Source of the DNA: Verrucomicrobiota bacterium | Lineage (GTDB): Bacteria > Verrucomicrobiota > Kiritimatiellia > Kiritimatiellales > Tichowtungiaceae | Assembly (NCBI GenBank): GCA_020853375.1 | Contig: JADYZA010000111.1 | Location: forward strand, 1 to 14,049 | DNA length: 14,049 nt | Reading direction: 5' to 3' | Shown here: positions 6,911 through 14,049 of the stretch, piece by piece | How the letters are laid out: every line of letters starts with the position of its first letter | How positions within the stretch are numbered: position 1 is the first letter of the stretch | Notes under the pieces: model-generated | The model's input: only the letters and a program-made list of their open reading frames with translations | Databases searched by the model: none | Told to the model about the DNA's origin: nothing | Position numbers and translations under genes: made by a program

Positions 6911-7624
6911 TTACCGGCGGCTGACCATTTGTAGCAAATCCTTCGCAGACATAGCGCCGAGAGTTTCGAGCACCACTTTGGCTCCGGTGAAGTCCTCGAA
7001 TACTGTAAAGGCGTCTGGCAGAGCGATCGCGGTGGCGCCAGCGGTCAAGGCACCTTTGCAGGCCGCACGGGAGGCTACAATGGCAATGGCCGGAATCGTT
7101 TCCTGCCCACGCTGTTTGAGAATACGCAGCCAGTGGTCGGCGCGGGGGAAAATCGGATCCACGCTGTCCATCGCGACAAGGTCAACACCCAGCTCGTTGA
7201 GGCCGGTCTTTTTCATCAGTTCTTTAGCGACCGCTTCCGGCCAAGCCGACAGCGCCACAACTTGAATGTTCAAGGCCTGAGCCGCTTTGATCAGCGCCGG
7301 AAGGTCTTTATTCAGGACAGCTTTTTCAGCAAATGCTTTAACCAAGAGGCTTTCGGCCTGTTCGGTGAGCTGGTCGCCGGTGGTCAGGTTGCGGCCAGAG
7401 GCCTCAATCATCGCCTGAATGGCTTTCCCTGGACGGGGAGTAAGCCCGCAGCGAGCAAACAGAGCTGGGGTGACATCAATGTCTTTTCCCTTCATTACCT
7501 GCTTCAAAACATCAAAAACGAGCTGGCGCCCGCTGACAGCGACATATTCGAGTTCGAAGAAAAGAACTTCCCGTGCCTTGGCTTTTACGGCGGACGGTTC
7601 GGTTTCGGTTTTGGCTTTGTTCAT
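6911..7624 (-). CDS. HAD-superfamily-like protein lacking catalytic aspartates
   Basis: The 237-residue protein has the layout of a small HAD hydrolase with a helical cap. Motif I lies at residues 22-32 (F-F-E-L-E-Y-V-A-V-S-G), where a true HAD has D-x-D-x-[TV]; both aspartates are replaced by Glu (E24, E26). The motif II position is Ser126 in VVALSAW. Motif III may be the PRADHWLRILKQRG segment (160-173), which resembles the K-P-x-P-D-x-F region. The motif IV position, AIVASRAACKGALTAGA (181-197), keeps the downstream x-AA-xx-GA-xx-AGA pattern but has Ala-Ser in place of Glu-Asp. These changes suggest a pseudo-enzyme with a binding or regulatory role. The start at 7624 has CCGGAG about nine bases upstream, and a sigma-70-like promoter is visible 49 bases or more upstream. 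It is divergent from carA and ends in a clear terminator. The assignment to HAD is by pattern and not certain. Confidence 0.8.
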   Translation of the reverse strand: MNKAKTETEPSAVKAKAREVLFFELEYVAVSGRQLVFDVLKQVMKGKDIDVTPALFARCGLTPRPGKAIQAMIEASGRNLTTGDQLTEQAESLLVKAFAEKAVLNKDLPALIKAAQALNIQVVALSAWPEAVAKELMKKTGLNELGVDLVAMDSVDPIFPRADHWLRILKQRGQETIPAIAIVASRAACKGALTAGATAIALPDAFTVFEDFTGAKVVLETLGAMSAKDLLQMVSRR

Positions 7625-7672
7625 TCAATCTGCTCCGGTTAATTGCACATCTTTCTATAAAAACAGGGGCGC

Positions 7673-7701
7673 AGTGTATGCGGCGGGCCGTACGCAGTCA
7701 A
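7673..7701 (-). promoter_or_regulatory. candidate sigma-70 promoter for the HAD-like gene
   Basis: Read on the minus strand, TTGACT (plus-strand 7701-7696, 5/6 match to TTGACA) is followed after exactly 17 bases by TACACT (7678-7673, 4/6 match to TATAAT). The start codon at 7624 would then lie roughly 40 bases downstream of the transcription start. No experimental support. Confidence 0.45.
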
Positions 7702-7740
7702 GCTCCTGAAAAATATCCCCCTCCCAGAGCAGGAAAAGGG

Positions 7741-7769
7741 TTGCAAGCCTCGGTTTGGATTGTGATTAT
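7741..7769 (+). promoter_or_regulatory. candidate extended -10 promoter for the carA-guaA-carB operon
   Basis: TTGCAA (7741-7746, 4/6) is followed after 17 bases by GATTAT (7764-7769, 4/6). TG at 7761-7762 completes an extended -10 (TGTGATTAT). It lies in the 190-base divergent gap between the HAD-like gene and carA and would give a leader of about 40 bases. I see no convincing attenuator hairpin or PyrR-type leader in this gap. Confidence 0.4.
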
Positions 7770-7814
7770 GTCCGGAATTTTGGCGAAATCACGGGACTTT
7801 TCAGCGGACACAAA

Positions 7815-8918
7815 ATGAAAAAAGCAATCATTGCACTTGAAGACGGCACCTGTTTCACCGGACGAGCTTTTGCCGGATCCGGCGAATTCTACGGCGAGTT
7901 GGTGTTTAACACCTCGATGACCGGCTATCAGGAAATTCTGACGGATCCTTCCTATAATGGACAGATCGTCACCATGACCTACCCGCTCATCGGAAACTAC
8001 GGCGTGAATACCGAAGATGTCGAATCGCGCGGCATCTTTGCCAAAGGGTTGGTCGTCGGCGAGTGCAGCCGGATTGCCAGCAACTGGCGTTCAACGATGA
8101 GTCTGCCCGAATACCTAGAACAAGCGGGTGTCGTCGGCGTGGATCAGGTTGATACCCGCGCCATTACTCTTCATATCCGTGACAAGGGCGCCATGAAGTG
8201 CGTTATTTCGACGGTAGACTTCGACTGCGCCAGCCTCGTCGCCAAAGCCAAAGCCTCAGCTGGGCTCGTCGGACGCGACCTGTCCACCGAAGTCAGCGTG
8301 AAAAAATCCTATATCTATCCGGACGGCGGCAAGCCAAACGCCAAATTCCGCGTCGCGGTGATCGACTGCGGAATCAAAACCAACCAGTTGCGCATTTTTG
8401 ACGAGCTCGGTTGCGAATGCCATGTGTTCCCAAACACCGCTTCGGCCAAAGAAATTCTCTCCTGCAAGCCGGACGGCCTTTTCCTCTCCAACGGCCCGGG
8501 CGATCCGGCGGGCGTTCCGCAGATCGTCGCCACCGTAAAGGAACTGATCGAATCAAAGCTTCCAACCTTCGGAATCTGCTTCGGCCACCAAATGCTCGGT
8601 CAGGCACTCGGCGCGAAAACCTACAAGTTGAAGTTCGGCCACCGCGGTGGAAACCAGCCGATCAAAGACATGCGAACCGGTAAAGTTGAAATCGCCTCGC
8701 ACAACCACGGTTTCTGCATTGATCCGGCCACGGTCGATCCGGAAATTGCTGAAATCAGCCACATTAACCTCAACGACAACACGGTCGCCGGACTGCGACA
8801 CAAAAAACTGCCGATGTTCTGTGTGCAGTACCATCCCGAAGCGGCCCCCGGCCCGCATGATCCCTTCTACCTCTTTGAAGAGTTCATTGCGCTGATGGAA
8901 AAAGGAAAGAAATCATGA
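7815..8918 (+). CDS. carA: carbamoyl-phosphate synthase, small (glutaminase) subunit
   Basis: The protein has 367 residues, the normal CarA length. It hydrolyses glutamine and channels ammonia to CarB for carbamoyl phosphate, a precursor of pyrimidines and arginine. The N-terminal CPSase small-chain domain (MKKAIIALEDGTCFTG..., STVDFD and DLSTEVS segments) is followed by a class I glutamine amidotransferase domain from about residue 175. That domain has LSNGPGDP, nucleophile Cys255 in FGICFGHQMLG, and His340 and Glu342 in QYHPEAAPGP. The ATG at 7815 matches the family start. A TTG at 7755 in the same frame would add 20 residues overlapping the candidate promoter and was rejected. The ribosome binding site is weak (AGCGGA). 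Its stop overlaps the guaA start by four bases (ATGA). Confidence 0.97.
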   Translation: MKKAIIALEDGTCFTGRAFAGSGEFYGELVFNTSMTGYQEILTDPSYNGQIVTMTYPLIGNYGVNTEDVESRGIFAKGLVVGECSRIASNWRSTMSLPEYLEQAGVVGVDQVDTRAITLHIRDKGAMKCVISTVDFDCASLVAKAKASAGLVGRDLSTEVSVKKSYIYPDGGKPNAKFRVAVIDCGIKTNQLRIFDELGCECHVFPNTASAKEILSCKPDGLFLSNGPGDPAGVPQIVATVKELIESKLPTFGICFGHQMLGQALGAKTYKLKFGHRGGNQPIKDMRTGKVEIASHNHGFCIDPATVDPEIAEISHINLNDNTVAGLRHKKLPMFCVQYHPEAAPGPHDPFYLFEEFIALMEKGKKS

Positions 8919-10462
8919 AGCACAGTGAATGGATTGCCATTTTGGATTACGGCTCTCAGGTCACCCAGTTGATCGCCCGCCGCATCCGTGAACAAAAAGT
9001 GTACTGCGAAATCATCCGCTTCGACACACCCGCCACAGAACTCAAAAAGCGTGCGCCGAAAGGGATTATCCTTTCCGGCGGCCCGTGCAGTGTTCCGGAC
9101 GCCGACGCTCCGAAGTGCGACCCCGCCCTCTTCGACTTGAACATTCCAATCCTTGGAATCTGCTACGGCATGCAACTCACCGCCCAAACGCTCGGCGGCA
9201 AAGTGCATAAAGGAACCAAGCGCGAGTACGGCAAAGCCATGATGCGAGTCACCAAACCCAGCCAGATTTTCCAAGGGTTGGAACCGGAGCTGCAGGTCTG
9301 GATGAGTCACGGCGATAAAGTTGAAGTTCTTCCCAAAGGCTTCGAAGCCATCGCCCAATCCGATAACTGTCCGTATGCCGCCATGCAGGACAGCACTCGC
9401 AAAATCTACGGCGTGCAGTTCCATCCCGAAGTCGTCCACACGCCGCAAGGCGCGCAGATGCTCGGCAACTTCGCCTACAAAATCTGCGGCTGCGTCGGCG
9501 ACTGGAAGATGAGCAAATTTATCGAAGAAAACATCACCGCCATCCGCGCCAAAGTCGGCACCGACCATGTTCTGCTCGGACTCTCCGGCGGCGTCGATTC
9601 CTCCGTCGTAGCGGCCTTGCTCCACAAGGCCATCGGCCCGCAGCTGCACTGCGTCTATGTCGACAACGGCCTGATGCGCTACCGCGAAACCGAAGAAATT
9701 GAAAAACTCTTTGGCGATGCCTTCGGAATCGACCTAACGGTCGCCCGCGAAGGTGACCTGTTCCTCAAGAGCCTCGAAGGTGTCAGCGATCCGGAGAAAA
9801 AACGTAAAATCATCGGAAAAACTTTCATTGATGTGTTTGCCGAAAAAGCGCGCGGTTTCGCCGGAAAAGTCAGATACCTCGCACAAGGCACACTCTATCC
9901 GGATGTGATTGAAAGCGTTTCACCAATCGGCGGACCATCGGCCACCATCAAGAGCCACCACAACGTTGGCGGACTTCCGGACGACTTGCAGTTCGACCTG
10001 ATCGAACCGCTCCGCGAACTCTTCAAAGATGAAGTGCGTGAAGTCGGACGCGAACTCGGCCTGCCAAGCTACGTTGTTGACCGCCAGCCTTTCCCCGGCC
10101 CCGGCCTTGCGGTTCGAATCATCGGCGACATCACCCCTGAGCGGATTGCCGTTCTGCAACAGGCCGACCTGCGTGTCCGCGAAGAGATTCTTAAAATGCC
10201 GAATCATCTCGATGTCTGGCAGTACTTCGCGGTTCTGCTTCCGATTCAGACCGTCGGCGTCATGGGCGATGACCGCACCTATGAAAACGTCGTCGCCGTT
10301 CGCGCCGTGGAAAGCCGCGACGGTATGACCGCCGACTGGTACAAACTGCCGTACGAAGTACTCGACAGCATTTCCAACCGCATTATCAACGAAGTCAAAG
10401 GCGTCAACCGCGTCTGCTACGACATTTCATCCAAACCGCCTTCCACCATTGAATGGGAATAG
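8915..10462 (+). CDS. guaA: GMP synthase (glutamine-hydrolysing)
   Basis: This 515-residue, full-length enzyme converts XMP, ATP and glutamine to GMP in the cytoplasm. The N-terminal class I amidotransferase starts WIAILDYGSQ and has nucleophile Cys83 in ILGICYGMQL, with His170 and Glu172 in VQFHPEV. The ATP-pyrophosphatase domain carries the P-loop LSGGVDSS (223-230), followed by VDNGLMR. The C-terminal dimerisation domain ends in the highly conserved KPPSTIEWE. The start has AAAGGAAAG upstream inside the end of carA and overlaps that gene by four bases. Placement between carA and carB ties guanine-nucleotide and carbamoyl-phosphate synthesis, both glutamine- and ATP-dependent, into one transcript. 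Two exact TTCCAA-N3-TTGGAA palindromes lie in its first 370 bases. The gene is followed after six bases by the inserted heptamer-repeat element. Confidence 0.98.
   Translation: MKHSEWIAILDYGSQVTQLIARRIREQKVYCEIIRFDTPATELKKRAPKGIILSGGPCSVPDADAPKCDPALFDLNIPILGICYGMQLTAQTLGGKVHKGTKREYGKAMMRVTKPSQIFQGLEPELQVWMSHGDKVEVLPKGFEAIAQSDNCPYAAMQDSTRKIYGVQFHPEVVHTPQGAQMLGNFAYKICGCVGDWKMSKFIEENITAIRAKVGTDHVLLGLSGGVDSSVVAALLHKAIGPQLHCVYVDNGLMRYRETEEIEKLFGDAFGIDLTVAREGDLFLKSLEGVSDPEKKRKIIGKTFIDVFAEKARGFAGKVRYLAQGTLYPDVIESVSPIGGPSATIKSHHNVGGLPDDLQFDLIEPLRELFKDEVREVGRELGLPSYVVDRQPFPGPGLAVRIIGDITPERIAVLQQADLRVREEILKMPNHLDVWQYFAVLLPIQTVGVMGDDRTYENVVAVRAVESRDGMTADWYKLPYEVLDSISNRIINEVKGVNRVCYDISSKPPSTIEWE
9144..9158. 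repeat. TTCCAA-N3-TTGGAA palindrome, copy 3
   Basis: Exact copy with spacer TCC inside guaA, encoding I-P-I-L-G just before the glutaminase nucleophile. The arms extend one more base (ATTCCAA/TTGGAAT). Confidence 0.75.
9269..9283. repeat. TTCCAA-N3-TTGGAA palindrome, copy 4
   Basis: Exact copy with spacer GGG inside guaA, 110 bases after copy 3, but read in a different codon frame (TTC CAA GGG TTG GAA, Phe-Gln-Gly-Leu-Glu). Confidence 0.75.
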
Positions 10463-10467
10463 GAATG

Positions 10468-10905
10468 GAAAGATGAATGATGAACTATGAAAGATGAAAG
10501 CGGTATGAATGTGAATGAAAACAACGAAAACTATGACTTCCGGAAACGGACGAAAGCTTTCGCTGTAGAAATTATTCATCTATACGCGACCCTTTCAAAA
10601 GAAGCCCCAGTACAGGTTTGCGGCAAACAGATGCTTCGCTCCGGCACATCAATTGCCGCCAACTTCAGAGAAGCCTACCGGGCGCGAAGCACGGCGGAAT
10701 TTATTTCAAAACTCGAACAATGCCTTCAGGAAGCAGACGAGACTCAACTCTGGCTCGAATTGCTGACGGAGGGATGCAATGTAACCAACAATAAAATTAA
10801 TGTCTTATGGAAAGAGTGCGACGAGCTGATTTCCATCATGGTGTCGTGGGTAAAAAAATCTAAAGGACAATAACTACCGTTTTCATAGTTCATACTTCAT
10901 CTTTC
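10468..10905. repeat. heptamer-bracketed inverted-repeat element carrying an S23/IVP gene
   Basis: The left arm (10468-10492) and right arm (10881-10905) are reverse complements at 23 of 25 positions, the two mismatches being central and adjacent. The arms are built from heptamers. On the left are four tandem NNATGAA units (10471-10498; NN = ag, tg, ct, ag). On the right are four tandem TTCATNN units (10882-10909; NN = ag, ac, ct, at). The pair encloses exactly one gene, the S23-family four-helix-bundle protein. The element starts six bases after the guaA stop and ends 13-17 bases before the carB ATG, leaving the carB ribosome binding site intact. It looks like an insertion into the car-gua operon, but no transposase or target duplication is visible. 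Confidence 0.8.
10487..10873 (+). CDS. four-helix-bundle protein, S23/IVP (23S rRNA intervening-sequence) family
   Basis: The 128-residue protein matches the family pattern by eye: [20 protein letters not shown] near the N-terminus, [21 protein letters not shown] in the middle (about 48-68) and [23 protein letters not shown] (about 71-93), all amphipathic helices. The family was first seen as ORFs inside intervening sequences of Leptospira and Coxiella 23S rRNA genes and forms pentameric four-helix barrels; its role is not settled. Here it sits in a protein-coding operon. The ATG at 10487 lies inside the left heptamer arm; the in-frame ATG at 10505 (Met7) lies outside it and is a credible alternative. 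Neither has a good ribosome binding site. The gene looks visibly richer in A+T than guaA and carB and uses different codons (for example AAT, AAA and ATT), which fits separate acquisition. Confidence 0.88.
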   Translation: MKDESGMNVNENNENYDFRKRTKAFAVEIIHLYATLSKEAPVQVCGKQMLRSGTSIAANFREAYRARSTAEFISKLEQCLQEADETQLWLELLTEGCNVTNNKINVLWKECDELISIMVSWVKKSKGQ

Positions 10906-10912
10906 ATATTTC

Positions 10913-10917
10913 TGGAG
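10913..10917 (+). promoter_or_regulatory. carB ribosome binding site
   Basis: TGGAG lies five bases before the carB ATG at 10923 and just outside the right heptamer arm. This supports that start and shows that carB can be initiated independently despite the upstream insert. Confidence 0.7.
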
Positions 10918-10922
10918 CACTT

Positions 10923-13900
10923 ATGCCGAAAAGAACCGACATCCACCACATCCTGATCATTGGCTCCGGCCCGATTGTTATCGGCCAGGCTTGCGAATTC
11001 GACTATTCCGGAACACAGGCCTGCAAGGCGCTCCGCGAAGAAGGTTACAAGGTCTCGCTGATCAACTCCAATCCCGCCACCATCATGACCGACCCGGCGA
11101 CCGCGGACCGCACCTACATCGAGCCGATCACGCCCGAAGCGGTGGAAAAGATCATTATCAAGGAACGTCCGGATGCGATTCTGCCGACTCTTGGCGGACA
11201 GACCGCGCTGAACACCGCCATGAAGCTGGTGAAAAGCGGTGTCCTCGAAAAATACGGCGTGGAAATGATCGGCGCCACCTACGACGCCATCATGCGCGGC
11301 GAAGAGCGCGACCTGTTCAAGGCGGTTATGAAAGAAGCCGGCATCGAAACGCTCAAGAGCTTCCATGTTCGCACACTCGACGAAGCCCGCAAAGTGGCCG
11401 AAACGCAACTTGGCTTCCCGATCATCGTCCGCCCCAGCTTTACTCTCGGCGGTACTGGCGGCGGGATCGCCGCTGACATGGCCGAGCTGATGGAAATCGC
11501 TGAAGGCGGACTGAAAGCCAGCCTGACCAGCGAAGTGCTGCTCGAAGAATCCGTCTTTGGCTGGAAAGAATTTGAGATGGAAGTGATGCGCGACAAGAAA
11601 GATAACGCCGTCATCATCTGTTCCATTGAAAACATGGATCCGATGGGGATTCATACCGGTGACAGCATCACCGTCGCTCCGACCCAGACGCTGACCGATA
11701 AAGAATATCAGATCATGCGCGATGCCTCGTTGAAAGTGTTGCGCGTTATCGGCGTGGAAACCGGCGGATCGAACGTCCAGTTCTGCATCCATCCCGAAAC
11801 CGGCCGCATGGCGATTATCGAAATGAATCCGCGCGTTTCGCGCTCTTCAGCGCTGGCTTCCAAAGCGACTGGCTTCCCGATCGCCAAACTAGCCGCCAAG
11901 CTGGCGGTCGGCTATACGCTCGACGAACTGGCCAACGACATCACCAAAGAAACTCCGGCCTGTTTCGAACCGTCCATCGACTATGTCGTCACCAAAATTC
12001 CGCGCTTCACGTTCGAAAAATTCCCATCCGCCAGCACAAAGCTCGGCGTCAGCATGAAGTCGGTCGGCGAAACGATGGCGATCGGGCGGAATTTCAAAGA
12101 GTCGTTGCAGAAAGCGTTCCGATCCTTGGAAATCGGCGTCGACGGACTCGACCTGAAGGCCGAAGCCAAGCTCGACATTACCAAGCTGGATAACTATCTC
12201 ACCACGACCTGCACAGAGCGCACCATCGCCATCAAAGCCGCGCTCAAAAAAGGTTACTCGATCAAAAAAATTCAGAAGATGACCTGCCTCGACCCTTGGT
12301 TCATCGACCAGATTCTGCAGATCGTCGAAATCGAAAAAGAAATCGTCGACGCTAAAGAACTGGACTATGACCTGCTCCGCAAAGCCAAGAAAAACGGTTT
12401 TTCGGATGAGCAGATCGGCGCTCTGCGCAAGTGCCCGGGCAAAGGCAACGACATCCGCGCCCTGCGTAAAAAGCTCGGCATTATTCCGGTCTACAGCTTG
12501 GTCGATACCTGCGCCGGCGAGTTTCAGGCTTCGACGCCTTACTTCTACTCCTGCTACGCCGATCTCGACGAAACGCGCAAAACCGAAAAGCAGAGCGTCA
12601 TCGTACTCGGCTCCGGCCCGAACCGCATCGGCCAAGGCATTGAGTTCGACTATTCCTGCGTGCACACCGTCAAGGCGTTGCGCGAAATGGGTTACGAAGC
12701 GATCATGGTCAACTCGAACCCGGAAACTGTTTCGACCGACTACGATACCTCCGACAAACTCTATTTCGAGCCGCTCACCTTCGAAGATGTTATGAACATT
12801 TACGAAGCGGAAAAACCGCTCGGCATGATCGTTCAGATGGGCGGACAAACTCCGCTGAACCTCGCCGACCGTCTGCTCGCCGCCGGAGTTCCAATCCTTG
12901 GAACTTCGCCCAAGAGCATCGCCATGGCCGAAGACCGCGAGCTCTTCCGTCAATTGCTTAACAAACTCGAGCTCAAGCAACCGGAAAGCGCCACTGCCCG
13001 CAATATGGAACAGGCCAAAGCCGCCGCCGCCAAAATCGGTCTACCGGTGATGATCCGTCCGTCGTTTGTGCTCGGCGGACGCGCCATGATGGTCGCCTAC
13101 GAACAGAAAGAACTCGAACCGTTTGTACAGGCCGCTTTCAACGCCAGCCCCGACCATCCGGTGCTGATCGACCGCTTCCTCGAACACGCCATTGAAGTCG
13201 ACGTGGACCTCGTCTGCGACGGAAAAGACGTTTACATCGGCGGCGTGATGGAACACGTTGAAGAAGCCGGTATCCACTCCGGCGACAGCGCCTGCTCGAT
13301 TCCGCCCTACACGCTCAGCAAAGATATGATTGATCAGATCAAAGCCGCCTGCACCAAGATGGCGCTCGAACTGAATGTAAAGGGTTTGATGAACACGCAG
13401 CTCGCCGTCAAAGACAACGAGTTCTACATCATCGAAGTCAATCCGCGCGCTTCGCGTACCGTGCCGTATGTTTCCAAAGCCACCAACGTGCCGCTGGCCA
13501 ACATCGCCACGCAGGTTGCCATGGGCAAAACGCTCAAAGAACTCGGACTCGTCGGCTTCGAACCGAAAGTTGAATGGTACGCCGTTAAAGAAGCGGTCTT
13601 CCCGTTCAACCGCTTTGCGGGCGTTGATCCGATCCTCGGCCCGGAAATGAAATCCACCGGCGAAGTCATGGGCATCGACAAAACCTTTGAACTCGCCTTC
13701 TGGAAGGCTGAGCTGGCCGCTGGACAGGTTCTGCCGACCGAAGGTACGGTGTTTATCAGCACCAAAGACCGCGATAAAAACTGGATCGCTGACACCGCCA
13801 AAGAACTGGTTGATCTCGGCTTCAAGCTCGTCGCCACCGAAGGAACGGCCAAGGTTCTGAAGGCCGCCGGACTCGACGTGACCGTCACGCACAAACTGTC

Positions 13901-14049
13901 CGACAAGAGCGGTAAAAACGTTATCGACCTCATGAAGGTTGCCGGCGTACAGATGCTCATCAACACGCCCAGCGGGCCGGTTTCTCGCGTCGACGAAATC
14001 AAAATCCGCTCCGAAGCCATTCTGCGCGGATTGCCGATCGTCACCACCC
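10923..14049 (+). CDS. carB: carbamoyl-phosphate synthase, large subunit, 3' end missing
   Basis: The frame is open from the ATG at 10923 to the window edge: 1042 codons of an expected 1060-1080 or so. Only the last part of the C-terminal domain is lost. The two homologous halves are evident. The carboxyphosphate half begins [18 protein letters not shown] (about 13-30) and contains [12 protein letters not shown] and [18 protein letters not shown]. An oligomerisation region follows (about 400-550). The carbamoyl-phosphate half begins [20 protein letters not shown] (about 559-578) and contains [11 protein letters not shown] and [18 protein letters not shown]. From about residue 939 comes the MGS allosteric domain ([11 protein letters not shown]...[11 protein letters not shown]), the site of nucleotide and ornithine control in the family. 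The enzyme makes carbamoyl phosphate from bicarbonate, two ATP and CarA-derived ammonia. It is the third biosynthetic gene of the operon after the S23 insert. Confidence 0.97.
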   Translation, partial: MPKRTDIHHILIIGSGPIVIGQACEFDYSGTQACKALREEGYKVSLINSNPATIMTDPATADRTYIEPITPEAVEKIIIKERPDAILPTLGGQTALNTAMKLVKSGVLEKYGVEMIGATYDAIMRGEERDLFKAVMKEAGIETLKSFHVRTLDEARKVAETQLGFPIIVRPSFTLGGTGGGIAADMAELMEIAEGGLKASLTSEVLLEESVFGWKEFEMEVMRDKKDNAVIICSIENMDPMGIHTGDSITVAPTQTLTDKEYQIMRDASLKVLRVIGVETGGSNVQFCIHPETGRMAIIEMNPRVSRSSALASKATGFPIAKLAAKLAVGYTLDELANDITKETPACFEPSIDYVVTKIPRFTFEKFPSASTKLGVSMKSVGETMAIGRNFKESLQKAFRSLEIGVDGLDLKAEAKLDITKLDNYLTTTCTERTIAIKAALKKGYSIKKIQKMTCLDPWFIDQILQIVEIEKEIVDAKELDYDLLRKAKKNGFSDEQIGALRKCPGKGNDIRALRKKLGIIPVYSLVDTCAGEFQASTPYFYSCYADLDETRKTEKQSVIVLGSGPNRIGQGIEFDYSCVHTVKALREMGYEAIMVNSNPETVSTDYDTSDKLYFEPLTFEDVMNIYEAEKPLGMIVQMGGQTPLNLADRLLAAGVPILGTSPKSIAMAEDRELFRQLLNKLELKQPESATARNMEQAKAAAAKIGLPVMIRPSFVLGGRAMMVAYEQKELEPFVQAAFNASPDHPVLIDRFLEHAIEVDVDLVCDGKDVYIGGVMEHVEEAGIHSGDSACSIPPYTLSKDMIDQIKAACTKMALELNVKGLMNTQLAVKDNEFYIIEVNPRASRTVPYVSKATNVPLANIATQVAMGKTLKELGLVGFEPKVEWYAVKEAVFPFNRFAGVDPILGPEMKSTGEVMGIDKTFELAFWKAELAAGQVLPTEGTVFISTKDRDKNWIADTAKELVDLGFKLVATEGTAKVLKAAGLDVTVTHKLSDKSGKNVIDLMKVAGVQMLINTPSGPVSRVDEIKIRSEAILRGLPIVTT
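12889..12903. repeat. TTCCAA-N3-TTGGAA palindrome, copy 5
   Basis: Exact copy with spacer TCC inside carB, encoding V-P-I-L-G. The arms extend one base (GTTCCAA/TTGGAAC). The core is identical to copy 3 although the two genes are unrelated at this point. Confidence 0.75.

Noticed and set aside
7755..7814. carA start at TTG 7755
   Set aside because: The added 20 residues do not resemble CarA N-termini and overlap the candidate promoter; MKKAIIALEDG at 7815 fits the family.
8867..9649. 260-codon minus-strand frame opposite the start of guaA
   Set aside because: It is an antisense shadow of a clearly conserved GuaA amidotransferase domain, with no independent start signals or family motifs.
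10468..10909. CRISPR array or diversity-generating retroelement (Avd-like protein)
   Set aside because: The repeats are contiguous 7-mers without spacers, so this is not CRISPR. S23-family proteins resemble retroelement Avd proteins, but there is no reverse transcriptase, template repeat or variable repeat in the window.
11889..12980. 363-codon open frame on the minus strand opposite carB
   Set aside because: It lies wholly inside carB, whose conserved motifs run unbroken on the plus strand. The antisense product is low-complexity and Phe/Val/Asp-rich, typical of antisense shadows in genes with strong third-position bias. The same applies to 10890-11792 and 13041-13892.

Overview
This window is a compact bacterial chromosome segment of about 14 kb with one truncated gene at each edge. 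It is dominated by nucleotide-biosynthesis genes. No phage, transposase, tRNA or rRNA genes and no CRISPR array are visible. The class 1B (PyrK-dependent) dihydroorotate dehydrogenase, a CHASE-PAS hybrid histidine kinase, the GC-rich codon use and a recurring TTCCAA-N3-TTGGAA palindrome would suit a PVC-group bacterium such as a Kiritimatiellota or Verrucomicrobiota relative. That placement is a guess from style and not a demonstrated assignment.

Left part (1-3577): the C-terminal 687 residues of a CHASE/PAS/HisKA/HATPase/REC hybrid sensor kinase run rightward. They converge, with only 11 bases between stop codons, on a leftward gene train. Read in its own direction, that train is mazG (6841-6035), a NarL-type response regulator (6006-5341), pyrK (5272-4487), pyrD (4494-3574), a small anchored membrane protein of unknown function (3577-3026) and a lipoprotein with a degenerate retropepsin-like fold (3026-2076). 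The last four genes overlap at every junction (8, 4 and 1 bases), so they are probably translationally coupled. The two unknown envelope proteins are thus wired to pyrimidine synthesis.

Middle (6842-7814): a strong intrinsic terminator hairpin separates mazG from an upstream leftward gene for a HAD-like protein that has lost the catalytic aspartates. A 190-base divergent promoter region then separates that gene from the rightward operon.

Right part (7815-14049): carA, guaA and carB run rightward. carA and guaA overlap by four bases (ATGA). Between guaA and carB sits an insert of about 450 bases. It encodes a four-helix-bundle S23/IVP-family protein and is bracketed by four tandem heptamers NNATGAA on the left and four inverted heptamers TTCATNN on the right, which together form a 25-bp inverted repeat (23/25 matches). 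carB is cut by the window edge inside its C-terminal MGS domain.

Functionally, CarAB makes carbamoyl phosphate for pyrimidines and arginine, PyrK/PyrD oxidise dihydroorotate to orotate, GuaA makes GMP, and MazG cleans the NTP pool. The two observations most worth following are the heptamer-bracketed S23 element inside the car operon and the TTCCAA-N3-TTGGAA palindrome. The palindrome occurs five times exactly, inside four genes and in all three reading frames, like a highly iterated genomic palindrome.
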